This document shows, in pieces, positions 24,683-36,028 of a DNA stretch of 64,000 nucleotides. A program made the translations under genes and the position numbers. Numbering within the stretch: the first letter of the stretch is position 1; every line of letters begins with the position of its first letter. Source of the DNA: Bullera alba (lineage: Eukaryota > Basidiomycota > Tremellomycetes > Tremellales > Bulleraceae); the NCBI GenBank assembly GCA_001600095.1, contig BCIX01000006.1, forward strand, positions 558,001 through 622,000, given 5' to 3'. The notes below the pieces were generated by a model that ran no database searches, was not told the origin of the DNA, and saw nothing but the letters and a program-made list of their open reading frames with translations.

Positions 24683-25868
24683 TCAGTAGTGGACGTACCT
24701 ATACGCGAAGGGATCACATACGAGGTTCCAGCCGCCATCGATGAGAAGATTGGCGCCGTTTAGATAGCCTCCAGCAGGGGTACACATCATCAAGACAGGA
24801 CCGGCCATCTCCTCCCATAGTCCGGCTCGTCTAAACATGCGGTCAGCCTAAATGAATACGCAATGCTTACCCCTTGGGGATGCTCTTCTGCGCAGCTTGC
24901 ATGGGAGGCCAGAAGTCGCCGTTGGGGTCGATGGTGAGACCGGAGGGGAACAATCCTAGGTGGTGAGCGCAGGCTGGCTATAAGCAACTTACCTGGACAG
25001 ACCGAATTGACTCTGACCTTGAACGGCTGCAGAGCTGCTGCCATCAATTGGGTGAGGTGTGCTTCCGCAGCCTTTGACTGGGCGTAGGAATACTCGCAGC
25101 AAGCACTTTCTTGTCAGCTTGAGCGCTTCACATGTACTCACCGGTTGAGGAAGATAGCGGCCAGCGAGGTGATGTTACACACGCTTGGGTCTTCAGCTTT
25201 CTGGAACAGCGGGATGAACTTGACGGCGAGGTAGTACGGTCCGGCACAGTGGATGGCTGTCATGTTGGCCCAGTCGGAGCTGATTCATTAGCGACTAATC
25301 TCTAGGTAGGAAACTCACTCGTCGATAGAGAAAAGCTTGTCGGCCAGAGTCGTGGCGTTGTCCTGCGGTATCAGCCGAGTGCAGCTTTGCACCACGCACC
25401 ATTGCCGAGGTGTCCTTCCAGTTGCTAGAGTAGCCAGCGTTGTTGACGAGGAAGTCGAGCTGATATGTCAACTGTTGTCACCTCGACACCAACGTACCTT
25501 GTCGATGACCTTCTCGCACTTTTCGTAGAAGTCGACCACGCCTTGCTTGTTGCCCACGTCGGCTTGGATAGCGATAACCTCTCCTCCATTGCCGGCCTCT
25601 TTGGCCGCTGCGTTGATCTCCTCCGCTGTCGCGTTGATCTGTTCAACGCGTCGTCCGCAGATCACGACCTGCTTTCAGCCAGGTCTTTGTCATTGCTCAC
25701 TCACCTTTGCACCATTGATTGCCAAAGCGGCTGCCATGCCCTGCCTAGATCAGCATGACGCGGTCAGGTTGAGCTCACCTTGCCGATTCCACTTCCGGCG
25801 CCTGTGACGATACACGTCTTGCCCTTGACGGAGAACAGCTTCTCGTTGGAATAAGTCTGGACGTTCAT
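24683..25868 (-). CDS. Short-chain dehydrogenase/reductase (classical SDR fold)
   Basis: This is an NAD(P)-dependent oxidoreductase of unknown substrate. The Rossmann motif is [14 protein letters not shown], the co-substrate loop [20 protein letters not shown], the adenine-ring region [15 protein letters not shown], and the structural motif [13 protein letters not shown]. The catalytic Ser lies in [11 protein letters not shown], the YxxxK pair in [13 protein letters not shown], and the tail has [16 protein letters not shown] and [15 protein letters not shown]. An Arg (CGRR) after beta-2 suggests NADP(H) preference, which is an inference. The start [17 protein letters not shown] at 25868 is clear. 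The 3' end is less certain: I read through FAYRYVHY to a stop at 24683, but two possible donors nearby could change the last residues. About eight short introns are included. Length, about 290 residues, is normal. Confidence 0.85.
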
Positions 25869-25968
25869 GGTGTGAGTGTCTTGCTGTGGTAGTAGATAAT
25901 GGTAAACGGTAGGTTATGCGATGATCAGAAGGGAAGAAGTGGATAGAATTGCTATTCTGCATCAGGGG

Positions 25969-25976
25969 TTATATAG
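25969..25976 (-). promoter_or_regulatory. TATA box of the short-chain dehydrogenase gene
   Basis: CTATATAA on the minus strand lies about 100 bp upstream of the start codon at 25868. It is a rare clear TATA element in this window and would suit an inducible gene. Confidence 0.5.
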
Positions 25977-26469
25977 CCTGTCGAGCTCTCGACTGTGGAG
26001 CGGCGCCAGAGGTCTCGGATCTCCAACGAAGCCCATCGCCGAGGACTAGGCCCTGGTCGCACGGGTGATGCGCCTGTGTAGAGTGGGAAAGGAACGGCGG
26101 TCGCGAATCTTTGGTCTGGTTCTGACACACAAATCTCCGTGGTCTGGGTGGGGTTGGTCGCCGATCTCTCGGGCCCTTTGACCGTACGGGATCAAGTGAC
26201 GGGTCCAGCGCCGAGCAATCAGGATGCGTGACAGGTACATTGCTCCCCCAGAGTCGATGCAGAGATTGATTGGGAGTTGATTGGGAGTGTGTCGGAGAAT
26301 TCATAACAGCTTGCTTGAATCGAGCTAACGGCCTCGACGGGCCTCGATGTCAACTCGCACATTTCAATTTGATCCCGCTCTTCGCAACCCTCGACTTCTC
26401 GCTCTTCCTTTCCTCACTTTACTTGATACACTGAAACTCCTTTCCATCACCATCTCGCTCACTTAGATC
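25977..26469. promoter_or_regulatory. Divergent intergenic region between SDR and PRP46
   Basis: About 490 bp without a supported gene. The last 80 bp before the PRP46 start are strongly pyrimidine-rich on the plus strand, a usual feature of fungal 5' leaders. A direct repeat, TTGATTGGGAGT, occurs twice near 26268-26290. Confidence 0.4.
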
Positions 26470-28281
26470 ATGTCGGCTGCCGTTCTGTCCCCATCCGAGC
26501 AAGCCGGCCCATCAAATAGCACTTTGCCTCCCTTGGCCGAACTCGTCAAGCGAAGTGTGAAGCGAACAAGAATCGTCTACGGTTCAGAAGCAAACGGCAA
26601 TGATGATGGGCTCGCCAGAGCGTGCGTACTCTGTGTATGTAGAGAGAAGGACTGCTGATCCGTGTCCAGTGCCAAAGCCAAACTGTCATCTAAACTAGCT
26701 GCCGAGTACAAGGACGTCCAAACGCTTCCCCCTGCTCTAGCTGCACGTCAGGCTGGACCCGCTGGACCCAAACGTCCCGCCAACGATGTGCCGACTGGCG
26801 CTGCCTCTTCGGTAAAGTTGATCGGTGGAGCTGAAGGAGTCAAGTCGTAAGTCTAGTCCATCCGAACTCAAGCTGATATCTAGGTCTGGATCACTTAATG
26901 CAGCGGCCGCTGAGCCCCGATCATTGGTCAAGTTTAGGCATCAGCAAGGTTTCGCAGCGGAAGGTGGACAGGCGGGGTCCAAGCTCTCGCAAGCACTGAT
27001 GAGGAAGAAGGAGGCCAGGGAGATCAAGCCAGAGTACCATCCACAATGTGAGTGATCCTTGCAGGAGAATGTAGCTGATATCTAGGGAAATTGACCCGTG
27101 TCATCTCGGGCCACATGGGCTGGGTGCGAGCTGTAGCTGTGGATCCAGCAAATCAGTGGTTTGCGACCGGTGCCGGTGATAGAGTCATCAAAGTAGGTTC
27201 ACGCACGGGTGCCGAGCTGATCTGTAGATCTGGGATCTAGCGTCTGGAGAGCTCAAGCTGTCATTGACGGGTCACATTTCGACGATTCGGGGGTTAGGTG
27301 TATCCGAGCGTCATCCCTACCTTTTCTCGTGCGCCGAAGACAAGGTGAGCAATGAATGTGCTGTCTGAGCTGACGACAAGATGGTGAAATGTTGGGATCT
27401 AGAGACAAACAAGGTCATCCGTCATTACCACGGTCATTTCTCCGGTGTTTACTCTTTATCGTGAGCACAGCTTTCGATAGGAAACGACAAACGGCCACTA
27501 ACGTGTCATACACAGGGTACATCCTACCTTAGACGTTTTGTGTACGGCTGGACGAGACGCGAGTGTTCGAGTGAGTGTCACGGCAACGACTTCGTGCTAA
27601 CAACAGGTATGGGATATGAGGACACGAGCCAATATCTTTACCCTCACCGGTCACACCAGCACTGTCGCCGACGTGAAGACCCAAGACGCGGACCCACAGA
27701 TCATCTCCGGCAGTATGGACAGTACCGTCAGGCTCTGGGACCTTGCCGCTGGAAAATGCATGACCACCTTGACCCACCACAAGAAATCGGTTAGAGCACT
27801 GGCCATCCACCCTACGGAGTACTCCTTTGCGAGTGGTAGTGCTGGAGGTAACAAGTGAGTGACGAAAGGCGGACAGCGCTGACAACGAATCACAGTATCA
27901 AGAAATGGAAATGTCCCGAGGGTATCTTTGTCAACAACTTTGTCGGCCACGAGGCCATCATCAACACGATGAGCTTGAACCAGGAGGGCGTGATGTTCTC
28001 AGGAGGTGAGTGGAGACGAGTTGATCTCGCTGACCGATTAGCCGACAACGGCACATTGACAATGTGGGATTACGCCACGGGGCTTCCCTTCCAGCATCTC
28101 AAAGACATCCCTCAGCCGGGTTCGCTGGACGCAGAGGCAGTGAGTCGTGCGGTGCCCCTGACCCACGTGAGGATGCTGAGCATTGTAGGGCGTCTTCTGT
28201 TCAACGTTCGACAAAACGGGCACACGGCTGATTACTGGAGGAGCGGACAAGACCATCAAAGTGTACTCCGAGCAGGCATGA
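26470..28281 (+). CDS. PRP46: Pre-mRNA splicing factor Prp46/PLRG1 (WD40)
   Basis: PRP46 is a core subunit of the NineTeen-associated (Prp19) complex in the activated spliceosome. The N-terminal third ([51 protein letters not shown]) is characteristic of the family. Seven WD40 repeats then follow, for example [113 protein letters not shown] and [16 protein letters not shown]. The last exon gives SEQA and a stop, slightly short compared with relatives that have an acidic tail. About nine short introns are included. The start [15 protein letters not shown] at 26470 is the first Met after the pyrimidine-rich leader. Confidence 0.93.
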
Positions 28282-28462
28282 TACGGTCATATATGTGGGC
28301 ATGCATCTCTCGTTGTACCAGTTGGCACAGCGACTAGCCTCAACCGAAGTACATAGCTCGCCGGGATGCCTGAGCACCCGAGGCGCGTATGATTGGGAAG
28401 TCATGAGCTGATGATATACATGCAAGGAGAAAAAGCCAGAAGAAACACCATGGTCATCTCGT

Positions 28463-29093
28463 TTAGTTCTTTCTTCGGAACGAGCATCCTGGAAGTAGAG
28501 AATTAGTTCGAAACTCCTGACCGTCCGGGTCGTCTGTGCACTCACCCTCGGTCAGCTTAGCCTTACCACCCGATGGCTGGCATAGGACGGTGGCGCAGTT
28601 GCCGCACTGGACAACGGTGGAGGCATGCGAGAAGACGGTGCTATGAAAGATCAGTCGTATGCACTGTACGAGAACACGATCGCGCTGTGGAAACTCACGT
28701 GATCTGGAAGCATCCTGGGCACTTGACGTCCATGAAGAACGAGTTTGGCTCGGGAACAATCTTCTTCAGCTTGTGGGTTCTAGCCTGAGTCTCGGCGGGT
28801 CTGTTGAGGAGGTCGATAGCGAGAGCCTAGGAGGTGTTAGTTTACTGGCGAAGATTGGGTCGCGCCACGGTGGCAATCCTTTCTCAATTTCTGTGTAGTC
28901 AAGCCTAGGAGCCACACCTCCTCTAGACCTGATCCGATCTCCAATCGCTCTATATCCTGATCCCCTCCAACATCGAGGGTCGCCATCTGCTGGCTCTCCT
29001 GCACGGCTGTAGATCACGACCTCCTCGCTGAACGCTGCTCCCTTCCGATCCTCCCATCCCTCGACAGATCTAGGCTCCTCTCCGACTTACCAT
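28463..29093 (-). CDS. RPS27: Small-subunit ribosomal protein eS27 (S27)
   Basis: The spliced protein is 83 residues, the normal size. It begins [19 protein letters not shown], continues with [11 protein letters not shown], and has the C4 zinc finger (MDVKCPGC and [12 protein letters not shown]). It ends KLTEG joined to CSFRRKN, matching the family end. The first exon appears to be the ATG alone (29093-29091): a GTAAGT donor follows at once, and the next exon starts at 28826 after a 264-nt intron, by far the longest confirmed here. The last intron separates TEG from CSFRRKN. Yeast ribosomal protein genes often have introns right after the ATG. I examined the long intron for a snoRNA but found no clear C/D or H/ACA box pair. 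Confidence 0.93.
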
Positions 29094-29536
29094 GTTGTAT
29101 CGAGTTTTGTTGGTAAGGACGGTTGAAGTTTTTCAGTAGGTGTTTTGGTGGGGGTGTGCTGATGAGGACGAGCAGCAGGTAGTACGTCGAGAGTGGGCGG
29201 GGTGGAGCTATACAGAGGATGTCCGATGTGATCACGACCAGAGTGGCCACCCCGGCTAGTCTGGCGCACGACATCCAAAAAGAGCTAACGGGATCAAAAG
29301 TTTACATAACGCCGAGAATGAAAGGTAACTCCGGTGTGGCACTCCACCTTCCGGCCGTGGCAGATTACGTATGCATAGTACAATCTTAACGCCGACGCCC
29401 GGCCATATCCGAAGCAGCGTACGAGCGATCTACAGTATCTGCCTGGCTGTGAGCTGAACGAATCGTCTCCACTGGTTCAGTCTCACAGCTCTACCTAGCT
29501 GGATGAACTCAGCCGCCACAATCTCCCACCACCATG
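29094..29536. other. Intergenic region between LTV1 and eS27
   Basis: About 440 bp containing the eS27 promoter and the LTV1 3' flank. No gene is supported. Confidence 0.45.
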
Positions 29537-31494
29537 TCACCTCAATGACACGACACCCTTTGACCCGACGACGACGTCTGAAGCTCTGCCGCCGCCAACC
29601 ATCTTCTTGTGCGACGCGAGTTGCCTTTTGCGTTCGTCTCCAAAGGTCGCTTTGTGCTCCCTCTTCTCCGTGCGTCGGGCCTAAGTCACTCCATCAGCTT
29701 GGAGACGAGACTTCTTGATGGAAGCACTTACTGCTCGTTCAGCTTTGACCGCTGCTTTACGTGCCTTTCTGGCATCTGCGGACTCGCCCTTGGGACGCGC
29801 AACGGTCACTCTGCGGTCTTCAGTCTCAGTCTCCGATCCCGAATCATCTTCCTCGTCCTCCTCGATCGGTGGCTCTTCGTCCGCAGGGCCTTGAGCCTTC
29901 AATGCTGCTTTGCGTTTCATTTGCTCGGCCGTCCTCGTCCGTATCATGGCTGGATGGTTTTCGGTGTTCGTATATGTTGCTTCGAATGGTCAGTGAACAT
30001 TGTCGGATTGAGCAGGTTTAACTCACTGAGGATGGTCTCGACGTCCCACTTGTCCCCATCGCCTTCTTCGTCCCGCACTCTAGTGCGTTTCTCCTTTGCC
30101 GCCTTGAGCCCGCGACTCTCACGCTCTATCCTCAACACCATCTGCCTGTTCTCCTCCCTGGCGTCACCTTCGCCTTCGACTGCTGCCCGGAGCACACGCA
30201 GCTTCTCCGCACCGGTAAGACCGGTTCCACCCAGAGCAGGTTGCAGTTTCTTGCCCACGACCTCGTAGTTCTCCAAAAAGTCGTCCAAAATGGCATCAAA
30301 GTCCTCTCGAGAGACGTCAGGGACTGCCGACGATGAGGAGAACAAGGAAGCCCGCGAAAGATGCGACATGTTGGACATTGTCGATCCTGCTATTGATGCC
30401 GTGCCGTCGTCTGACCACTCATCCTCATCATCCTCGATTTCGTAGGCGCGTTCCACCTGATTGATATGAGCACGAGTGATCACATGCAACTCACTTGATC
30501 AAAGCGGTCGTCCAAATCACGCAGTCCTTGATTCCTGAACATGCTCGAACTGCTCATGCTCATTCCGGTGGCGTCACTTGGACCACGCTTCCCGCGACGC
30601 TTCTTGCCGCCTTTGACCATCATGTCGTCCATGCCACTGACCAGACTGCCCACAGTGTCGGCCATCTCAGAGCGCTCAGCATCGTCTTCTTCATCGCTCC
30701 CGTGCCTGTCTCCCCTCTCCTTGAACGCCTGAAACCGGCTCTCCCAGGTGTCGTTCGTCTGGTCGTTTGCTGGATTTGCCGTTTCAACGCCAGCTTCGTG
30801 AAAGTCGTACTGTTCTCTCTCGGTCTCATCGGTTTCTCCACCCTGAACGAGCTCGCCCCACCACCCCTCTCCGTCGGCTTCTTCGTCATCCTCGACGAAT
30901 GCGTCGTCCTCTAAAGCCTCTAGCACCTGCCTGAGATGAGGGTCCATATCGGGCTGCAGACCTTGGAGTTCCCTCGGCACATTCTCTCCCCCAGCGTAGA
31001 TCTTGTCCAACGCAACTTCATCTTGACTAGCAAGAACGTCGTTGGACACGAACAGATCTTGCGCACGTCCCTTGCCCTTCCGATCGGGCTTCATACCTTT
31101 TGCCACGGTTGATCCTTTCGGTGCAGGTATGAGGAACGAGTCGAACCCTCCCTGGACGGGTCGCAAGTGGGCCATGTAGTCGTAAGAGGAGTCATCGTAC
31201 GTGATGCCGTATTGAGCCGCTTCACCTTCGTTGTCTCGAATGGCGGTCTTGTCAATCGTCTTGTCTAGATCCGCCAAGGTGTATCCAGCCTGGAGTCAAA
31301 GGTGAGTGGACGGTGAAAGCGGCTGTTAAGGATTTGCTGATTTCACACACCTTTTTGTCATTGCCCCTTTCTACAGGCTTGAGCACCCGCTGACTTGCAT
31401 CAGGATCGTTGATGAGGGGGTCTCTCTGTGACCTGTGAACGAGTTGGAAATGCTGGGCGTCGGGCCCCCTGAAGACAGACTTTTTCGGCGCCAT
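29537..31494 (-). CDS. LTV1: 40S ribosome biogenesis factor Ltv1
   Basis: Ltv1 is an assembly and export factor of the pre-40S particle. The start MAPKKSVFRGPDAQHFQLVH with RSQRDPLINDPDASQRVL is the signature of the family N-terminus. Next come YGITYDDSSYDYMAHLRPV, acidic stretches (EDDAFVEDDEEADGEGWW), DFDAILDDFLENYEVVGKK (the conserved Ltv1 helix), and a basic C-terminal region: VTVARPKGESADARKARK, AVKAERA joined to RARRTEKREHKATFGDERKR. The final exon, found by joining frames, ends VGSKGVVSLR. Several introns are included. LTV1 is head-to-head with TIM13. With RRP1, eS27, EF-Tu and DUS2 it is one of several translation-related genes in the window, although no co-regulation is shown. Confidence 0.9.
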
Positions 31495-31829
31495 GGCTAT
31501 GTTGTGCTGAGCAAAAGATTGGTGTGTTTCGAATTGCTCTTCACCAGCTTCTCCGAACGTTGACTAGAAGCACAAGATGACCACTGTGTCTTACAGCAGT
31601 ATAGGACTTCACTCAAGAGAGGAGGAGGAAGGCCTCCACCTAAAACTGTCGAAAGTTTTGCTTCCGTCGCCGGTAGCTAGTTCCGTTGGAACCAACTGCT
31701 TGCCACCGGCCCTGCCATGCTGCTCACCACTCTGAAAAGTTGGAACTCGATCCCAAGTCTCGACCTGTCAAAGTCAAAACGTCGAGGGCTACCCTATCCT
31801 CAGCTCACACAGTCAGCTCATCACACGCA
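31495..31829. promoter_or_regulatory. Divergent promoter region of LTV1 and TIM13
   Basis: About 335 bp without an ORF of note. No distinct element is identified. Confidence 0.4.
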
Positions 31830-32338
31830 ATGTCCTCGTTCTTTGGCGGTAACATCAAGTCCGGCGCTCCAGAAGGTAAGCACTCAAAGTCATAGTGATG
31901 AGCCAGACGAGGCATGCTAACGATCCCAGTCGCAGATGTGCAGCAGCGAAAGGAGGAAGTCAAACTTCAGATTCAACAGGAGGTGGGCTTCACGTCGGGC
32001 TCAGCGGGAGCTCCAGACTGCTAACTAGGATTGCAGCTAGCCGTTGCCAATGCTCAGTTGTTGATAGAGAAGATCAATGAAAACGTAGGTGGCCGATTGA
32101 TGTGTCAAGCTTAGTGTTGCAGTGCTTTGCGAAATGTGTGACCAAGCCATCGACTTCATTGTCTACATCGGAACAAGTGAGTACCGCTCTGAGGCGGACC
32201 CCTGTCTGACACGAGTAGGCTTGCCTCTCGTCATGTGTAGGTCTATACTCGTCAGCCTTCGACACGATTTCGCAAAAATACGTTTCACGAGTCGTTAGAG
32301 AAAGGCAGAACGGATTAGGCGACGTCAAGCTGGAGTAG
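31830..32338 (+). CDS. TIM13: Small Tim chaperone Tim13 (mitochondrial intermembrane space)
   Basis: Tim13 pairs with Tim8 as a hexameric chaperone that guides hydrophobic precursors to TIM22 or SAM. The spliced protein, about 104 residues, has the diagnostic twin CX3C motifs, CFAKC and CLSSC, within two amphipathic helices: EEVKLQIQQELAVANAQLLI before the first motif and GLYSSAFDTISQKYVSRVVR after the second. The start MSSFFGG and the VQQRKEE stretch favour Tim13 over Tim8, Tim9 or Tim10. Four or so short introns are included; one acceptor falls just before the first motif. The stop at 32338 is 37 bp from the stop of the convergent RRP1 gene. Confidence 0.88.
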
Positions 32339-32375
32339 ACCTTCTGCGAAGACTCTCGATCCATTGCATGTAGCA

Positions 32376-33648
32376 TTAATCTTCCTCGTCATCTCCGCCT
32401 TGCTCTCGCCACACCTGGTAGATCTTCCTTCTGTCAACCTCGTTTGCCGCCGGATCCGCAGCGGATCTGAAGAGGGCGGAGAGTAAATCGGCCTTTAGCT
32501 CCTGGATACTTGCTTGGGTGCTAGCGCTCGAGGTACACGATCCCAATATGATATGAGGATAGACAGGCTGGTCCGATCGATTGCGCTTGAGCGGTCTCTG
32601 ACTGTCTTCATCCACATTGGAGGATCCGACGGTCAAGGCAGACAGAAGCGGGCTGAAGACGGACGACATGAAACGGGCGTGGACGTTTGATGTGGTCGTG
32701 CGGGATAGGATCGCGATGTGCGGCCTGAGCAGTAATACTAGTGGACACGGCGGCTGCAGGTGGGGTAAGTAGGGCACTTTCAGCCATGCTGCAGTCTCGA
32801 CACACCTGGGCGTTGACCTCTGGTAAGGCCAAGACTTTGTCTAGCTCTTCAAGGTATATGTCGGCAATATGTGTCGATATCGATGCCGAAATGCTACGAT
32901 CCTGACAGCTGTATGGGAGTCAGAACAGGGACAATTTGAACGATCTCGTTGCTCACTCCATTGGGCCCGAAGGTCCAGCCAGTATGTTGTTGACACTCTC
33001 GACGGCCTTTGTAGACCATTCGTGCCGAGCTAGTAGACGGAAGGTCGCGTTGACGTATCGTCGGATCAACATGTAAAATTTGTCCATCCTGCGATGATTT
33101 AGCCTCTGGATGCACATTATCGCTTACCGTAACCGATCGATTCCAGTCCACTCTCGGACGATAGCCTTCCAGAATCCGTCCAGAAAGCTCAACGCTGCCG
33201 ACAACCTATCCTCTGCCGAGTCTGACGACGTTGGATCGATGAGAAGTAGCAGGTTTGCCATGTCTGTCGCTAGCGCTTGCTGGACCAACGGTTTATCGGA
33301 CATCCAAAAACCTGCGCTTATCAGCATACAACCTGGCTGTTGGCTCCGGCAGACTCACAGTAGAAAAGACCCTTCCAGAGTTTGGCCATTTCCGATTCGA
33401 CAAGAGGTACGTAGCCAGATGAGCTTGCCTGGTCATCACCACCTCTGGACACGAAGGCAGCGAGATTCTGTATGGCATGATCTCGAACTGCTTTGTCTAT
33501 CATCGCGTCAGTACGGGAGCGAGGCTTCCTCGACATAAGACTTACCTGTATGAGCTAGCTGTTTACCCAAGGGAAGCGTGGCAGTGATCTTCTCGGCAGG
33601 AGCCTTTCCTTTCCCCTTTCTGCGCATACTGGAGGTGCTGGTGGGCAT
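32376..33648 (-). CDS. RRP1: Ribosomal RNA processing protein Rrp1/Nop52
   Basis: Rrp1 is a nucleolar protein needed to process pre-rRNA towards the large subunit. The conserved N-terminal domain is plain: GKQLAHT joined to DKAVRDHAIQNLAAFVSRG, EMAKLWKGLFYC joined to FWMSDKPLVQQALATDMANL, ALSFLDGFWKAIVREWTGID, and MDKFYMLIRRYVNATFRLLA. The basic start MPTSTSSMRRKGKGKAPAEK fits a nucleolar protein. The tail (DSQRPLKRNRSDQPVYPH ... YQVWREQGGDDEED) is short and acidic, as in Rrp1 rather than the long Nop52 tail. Several short introns are included. The middle exons, around 32780-32890, are the least certain. Confidence 0.85.
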
Positions 33649-34022
33649 TTTGTAGACTGCTGGAGACGGAGCGACTCGAATGTTCCGACAGTCGCAATTT
33701 TCGTATGCGATATCCCTCCAGTAGACGGTTGACCGAGCGCTCTCTACTCGGTGATCACTTGCACAGTTGCACTAAAGCTTTGGTTGAAGACAAGGAGGAG
33801 CGTCCGATGACTCAATGAACGACATAAGACGAGTTACCGGCGCGACCAACTTTTGCTTGTCACGTGACTATCCAAGCACTTCACTGCGTGATGAGCTGGA
33901 GTGACCCTCACTTCTCGGGGGGAGCATACAGAGGCGAGCTACCTAGTTCACTCCTGCCAGCCGTGACACACTGATACATCGGCAATGCTGGCAAACAAAC
34001 ACGAGTACAAGTCGGAACGGAT
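33649..34022. other. Intergenic region between RRP1 and the O-acetyltransferase gene
   Basis: About 370 bp; it should hold the RRP1 promoter and the acetyltransferase 3' end. Nothing further is supported. Confidence 0.4.
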
Positions 34023-35799
34023 TCAATGCAAAAACCCCCTGATGGCACCTCCGACGCCTTGCAGATCCAAAAGGAAAGTGTCGTGACCCCATACTCCCCC
34101 GAGCTCATAATACGTCACCTGGTCGTTGCCGGCCAGCTTGAGCGCATCCGCTAGTTCCCGCTGCTGCTCCACTGGGAACAACACGTCACTTTGGACGCCG
34201 AGGACCAATGTCGGGATGCCCTTGAGTCGCTGCAGTCCTTGTGCCAGTTCTGGGAGGTGGGGCGACTTTGATGTGGGTATGAACCTTTTGGTCTTGGCGG
34301 CGGATCCTGCTTCAATCTGCTTGGCCTCTTGTGCTCCCGAGGTCGCCTTTGATGCTGAAATGCTCGGAGGGTCGTCTGGGAACGGGAACGGCGGCGTGTC
34401 AGGCGAAGCTGAGTATGCGGAGGCGAAACGTTTTGCGAGGGCGGTCAGAGCAGGCGCAGTCATGTCAAACAGATCCATCGCCTTTGAGAGATAGATCAGG
34501 GAGTTTGCGTCGTATGTCAGGCAGAACCGTTCTCCCTAAAAAGCAATGTCAACGACAGTCGAAGACTGCAACTCACCTGGTGATCTAAATAGGTCTCGAT
34601 GAGAAAGTCTGGACTGAGTCGGGGAATGTCCACATTGCCATTCTCATCTTGCTCCTTCTCACTGAGCATCCGCCTTCCGAACCGTTCCTCCCACTCGGGC
34701 CCAGAGCGATATGTGATGGTTGCAATTTGCCGTGCCAGCTTCATTCCGTTGTGGGGCGGCACGCCGTCGTAGTAGAAGCCGCGGTTCCAGTTGGGATCGG
34801 CCATGAGGACACTTCGTTGCGCATACCGCATTCCCACACCCCCCAAACCGCTCCGACCGGTGGCAGAGATCGAGGCGACTCGACCAACTCGTTCCGGTGA
34901 TAGATAGGCCATCGACAGCGACTGCATGCCTCCCATGGAGGATCCTATACTGGCGTAGAGCTTTTCTATTCCCAGGTGATCCAGCAAACTAAGCTGTGCC
35001 CGTGTCATGTCGTGTATGCTGAGCATCGGAAACCTAGTCGCCCACCGCACGTCGCTCTCTCCAAGAGGGTAAGGGGATGATGGTCCGGTAGACCCAAAGC
35101 AACCGCCGAGTACGTTGGTGCAGATGACGAAGAATTTGTTGGTATCGATCGCTTTGTCCGGGCCGACAAAGTCTTCCCACCATCCTGGTTTGGAGGACGT
35201 TGCAGCGCTCACGTTGTTGCCGCCAGAAGCCACATGAGACGAGGCAGAGAGGCCAGTGTGCAGCAAAATGGCATTTGACGCAGAATCGTTCAGTGTACCC
35301 CAAGTCTCGTAAGCGATTGAGAATGGCGGCAAGGGCTTATGAGAGTATAGTAGTGGAAGAGGATGCTGGGCGTGGTAGTGCTGCGTTGCGGGAGGTGGCT
35401 GTTCACAGTCAGCGCACAGCGCTGCACATCCTTACTCACGACGTAACACGCTTCAGCCTCTTCGCGGCCCTCTTTTGCTTGTTCGTCCTTGACGAGCTCG
35501 GAGAACGCTCGCTCCTTGCCCTTTAGGCTCTGTTGGGTGGGCTGAGACTGAAGTCCAAAGCCGCCGGGGTTGAACGCTGGCTGCCGGCGGGGCGGCAATC
35601 TTGGTGACACTGGGGTAGCGATGGGCGTTGTACTTGCTTGTAATGGCTGTTGATGATAGTTTGCGAGGTGAGGCTTGGGATGGACGAGTTTTGAGCTGGA
35701 TCCGACTGCTGTTCGATGCAGTCTTGGTATGGTAGCTGCCGGAGTCGCCGACGCCGCAGCGACGTGCATCGATCTTGAGATGCAGTTCCGAGGTGCCAT
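34023..35799 (-). CDS. MetX-family O-acetyltransferase, probably serine O-acetyltransferase (Cys2/CysA type)
   Basis: An alpha/beta-hydrolase-fold acyltransferase using acetyl-CoA. It has the nucleophile elbow [20 protein letters not shown] (Ser), oxyanion features around [12 protein letters not shown], a late Asp in [15 protein letters not shown] and a His in [12 protein letters not shown]. Stretches such as [54 protein letters not shown] and [20 protein letters not shown] resemble the fungal serine O-acetyltransferase branch (S. pombe cys2, Aspergillus cysA) more than Met2 homoserine O-acetyltransferase. This is from memory, so the substrate call is tentative. The N-terminus ([20 protein letters not shown]) looks mitochondrial, which also favours the serine enzyme. 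An intron with donor GTGAGT follows EEAEACYV. The product would feed O-acetylserine to cysteine synthesis. Confidence 0.8.
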
Positions 35800-36028
35800 G
35801 GCTTACGAGTTCGGAGGTGGTAGGAAGGGATGACAACATGACTCATGATCATTGGCCGTCAAGAGCGTGAGCAAGAGAGAGATTGAGTGGGCAAGATGAC
35901 GCCATCTTATTCGGAATGCGGTAACTGCCCGTCAACTGGGCCCGGTCCCGCCTGATATTTTTCCCATTGCTAGCACAATGCATTCACAACTCGATCTATC
36001 TACACGCACACCATGCTTCTTGGTCGCT

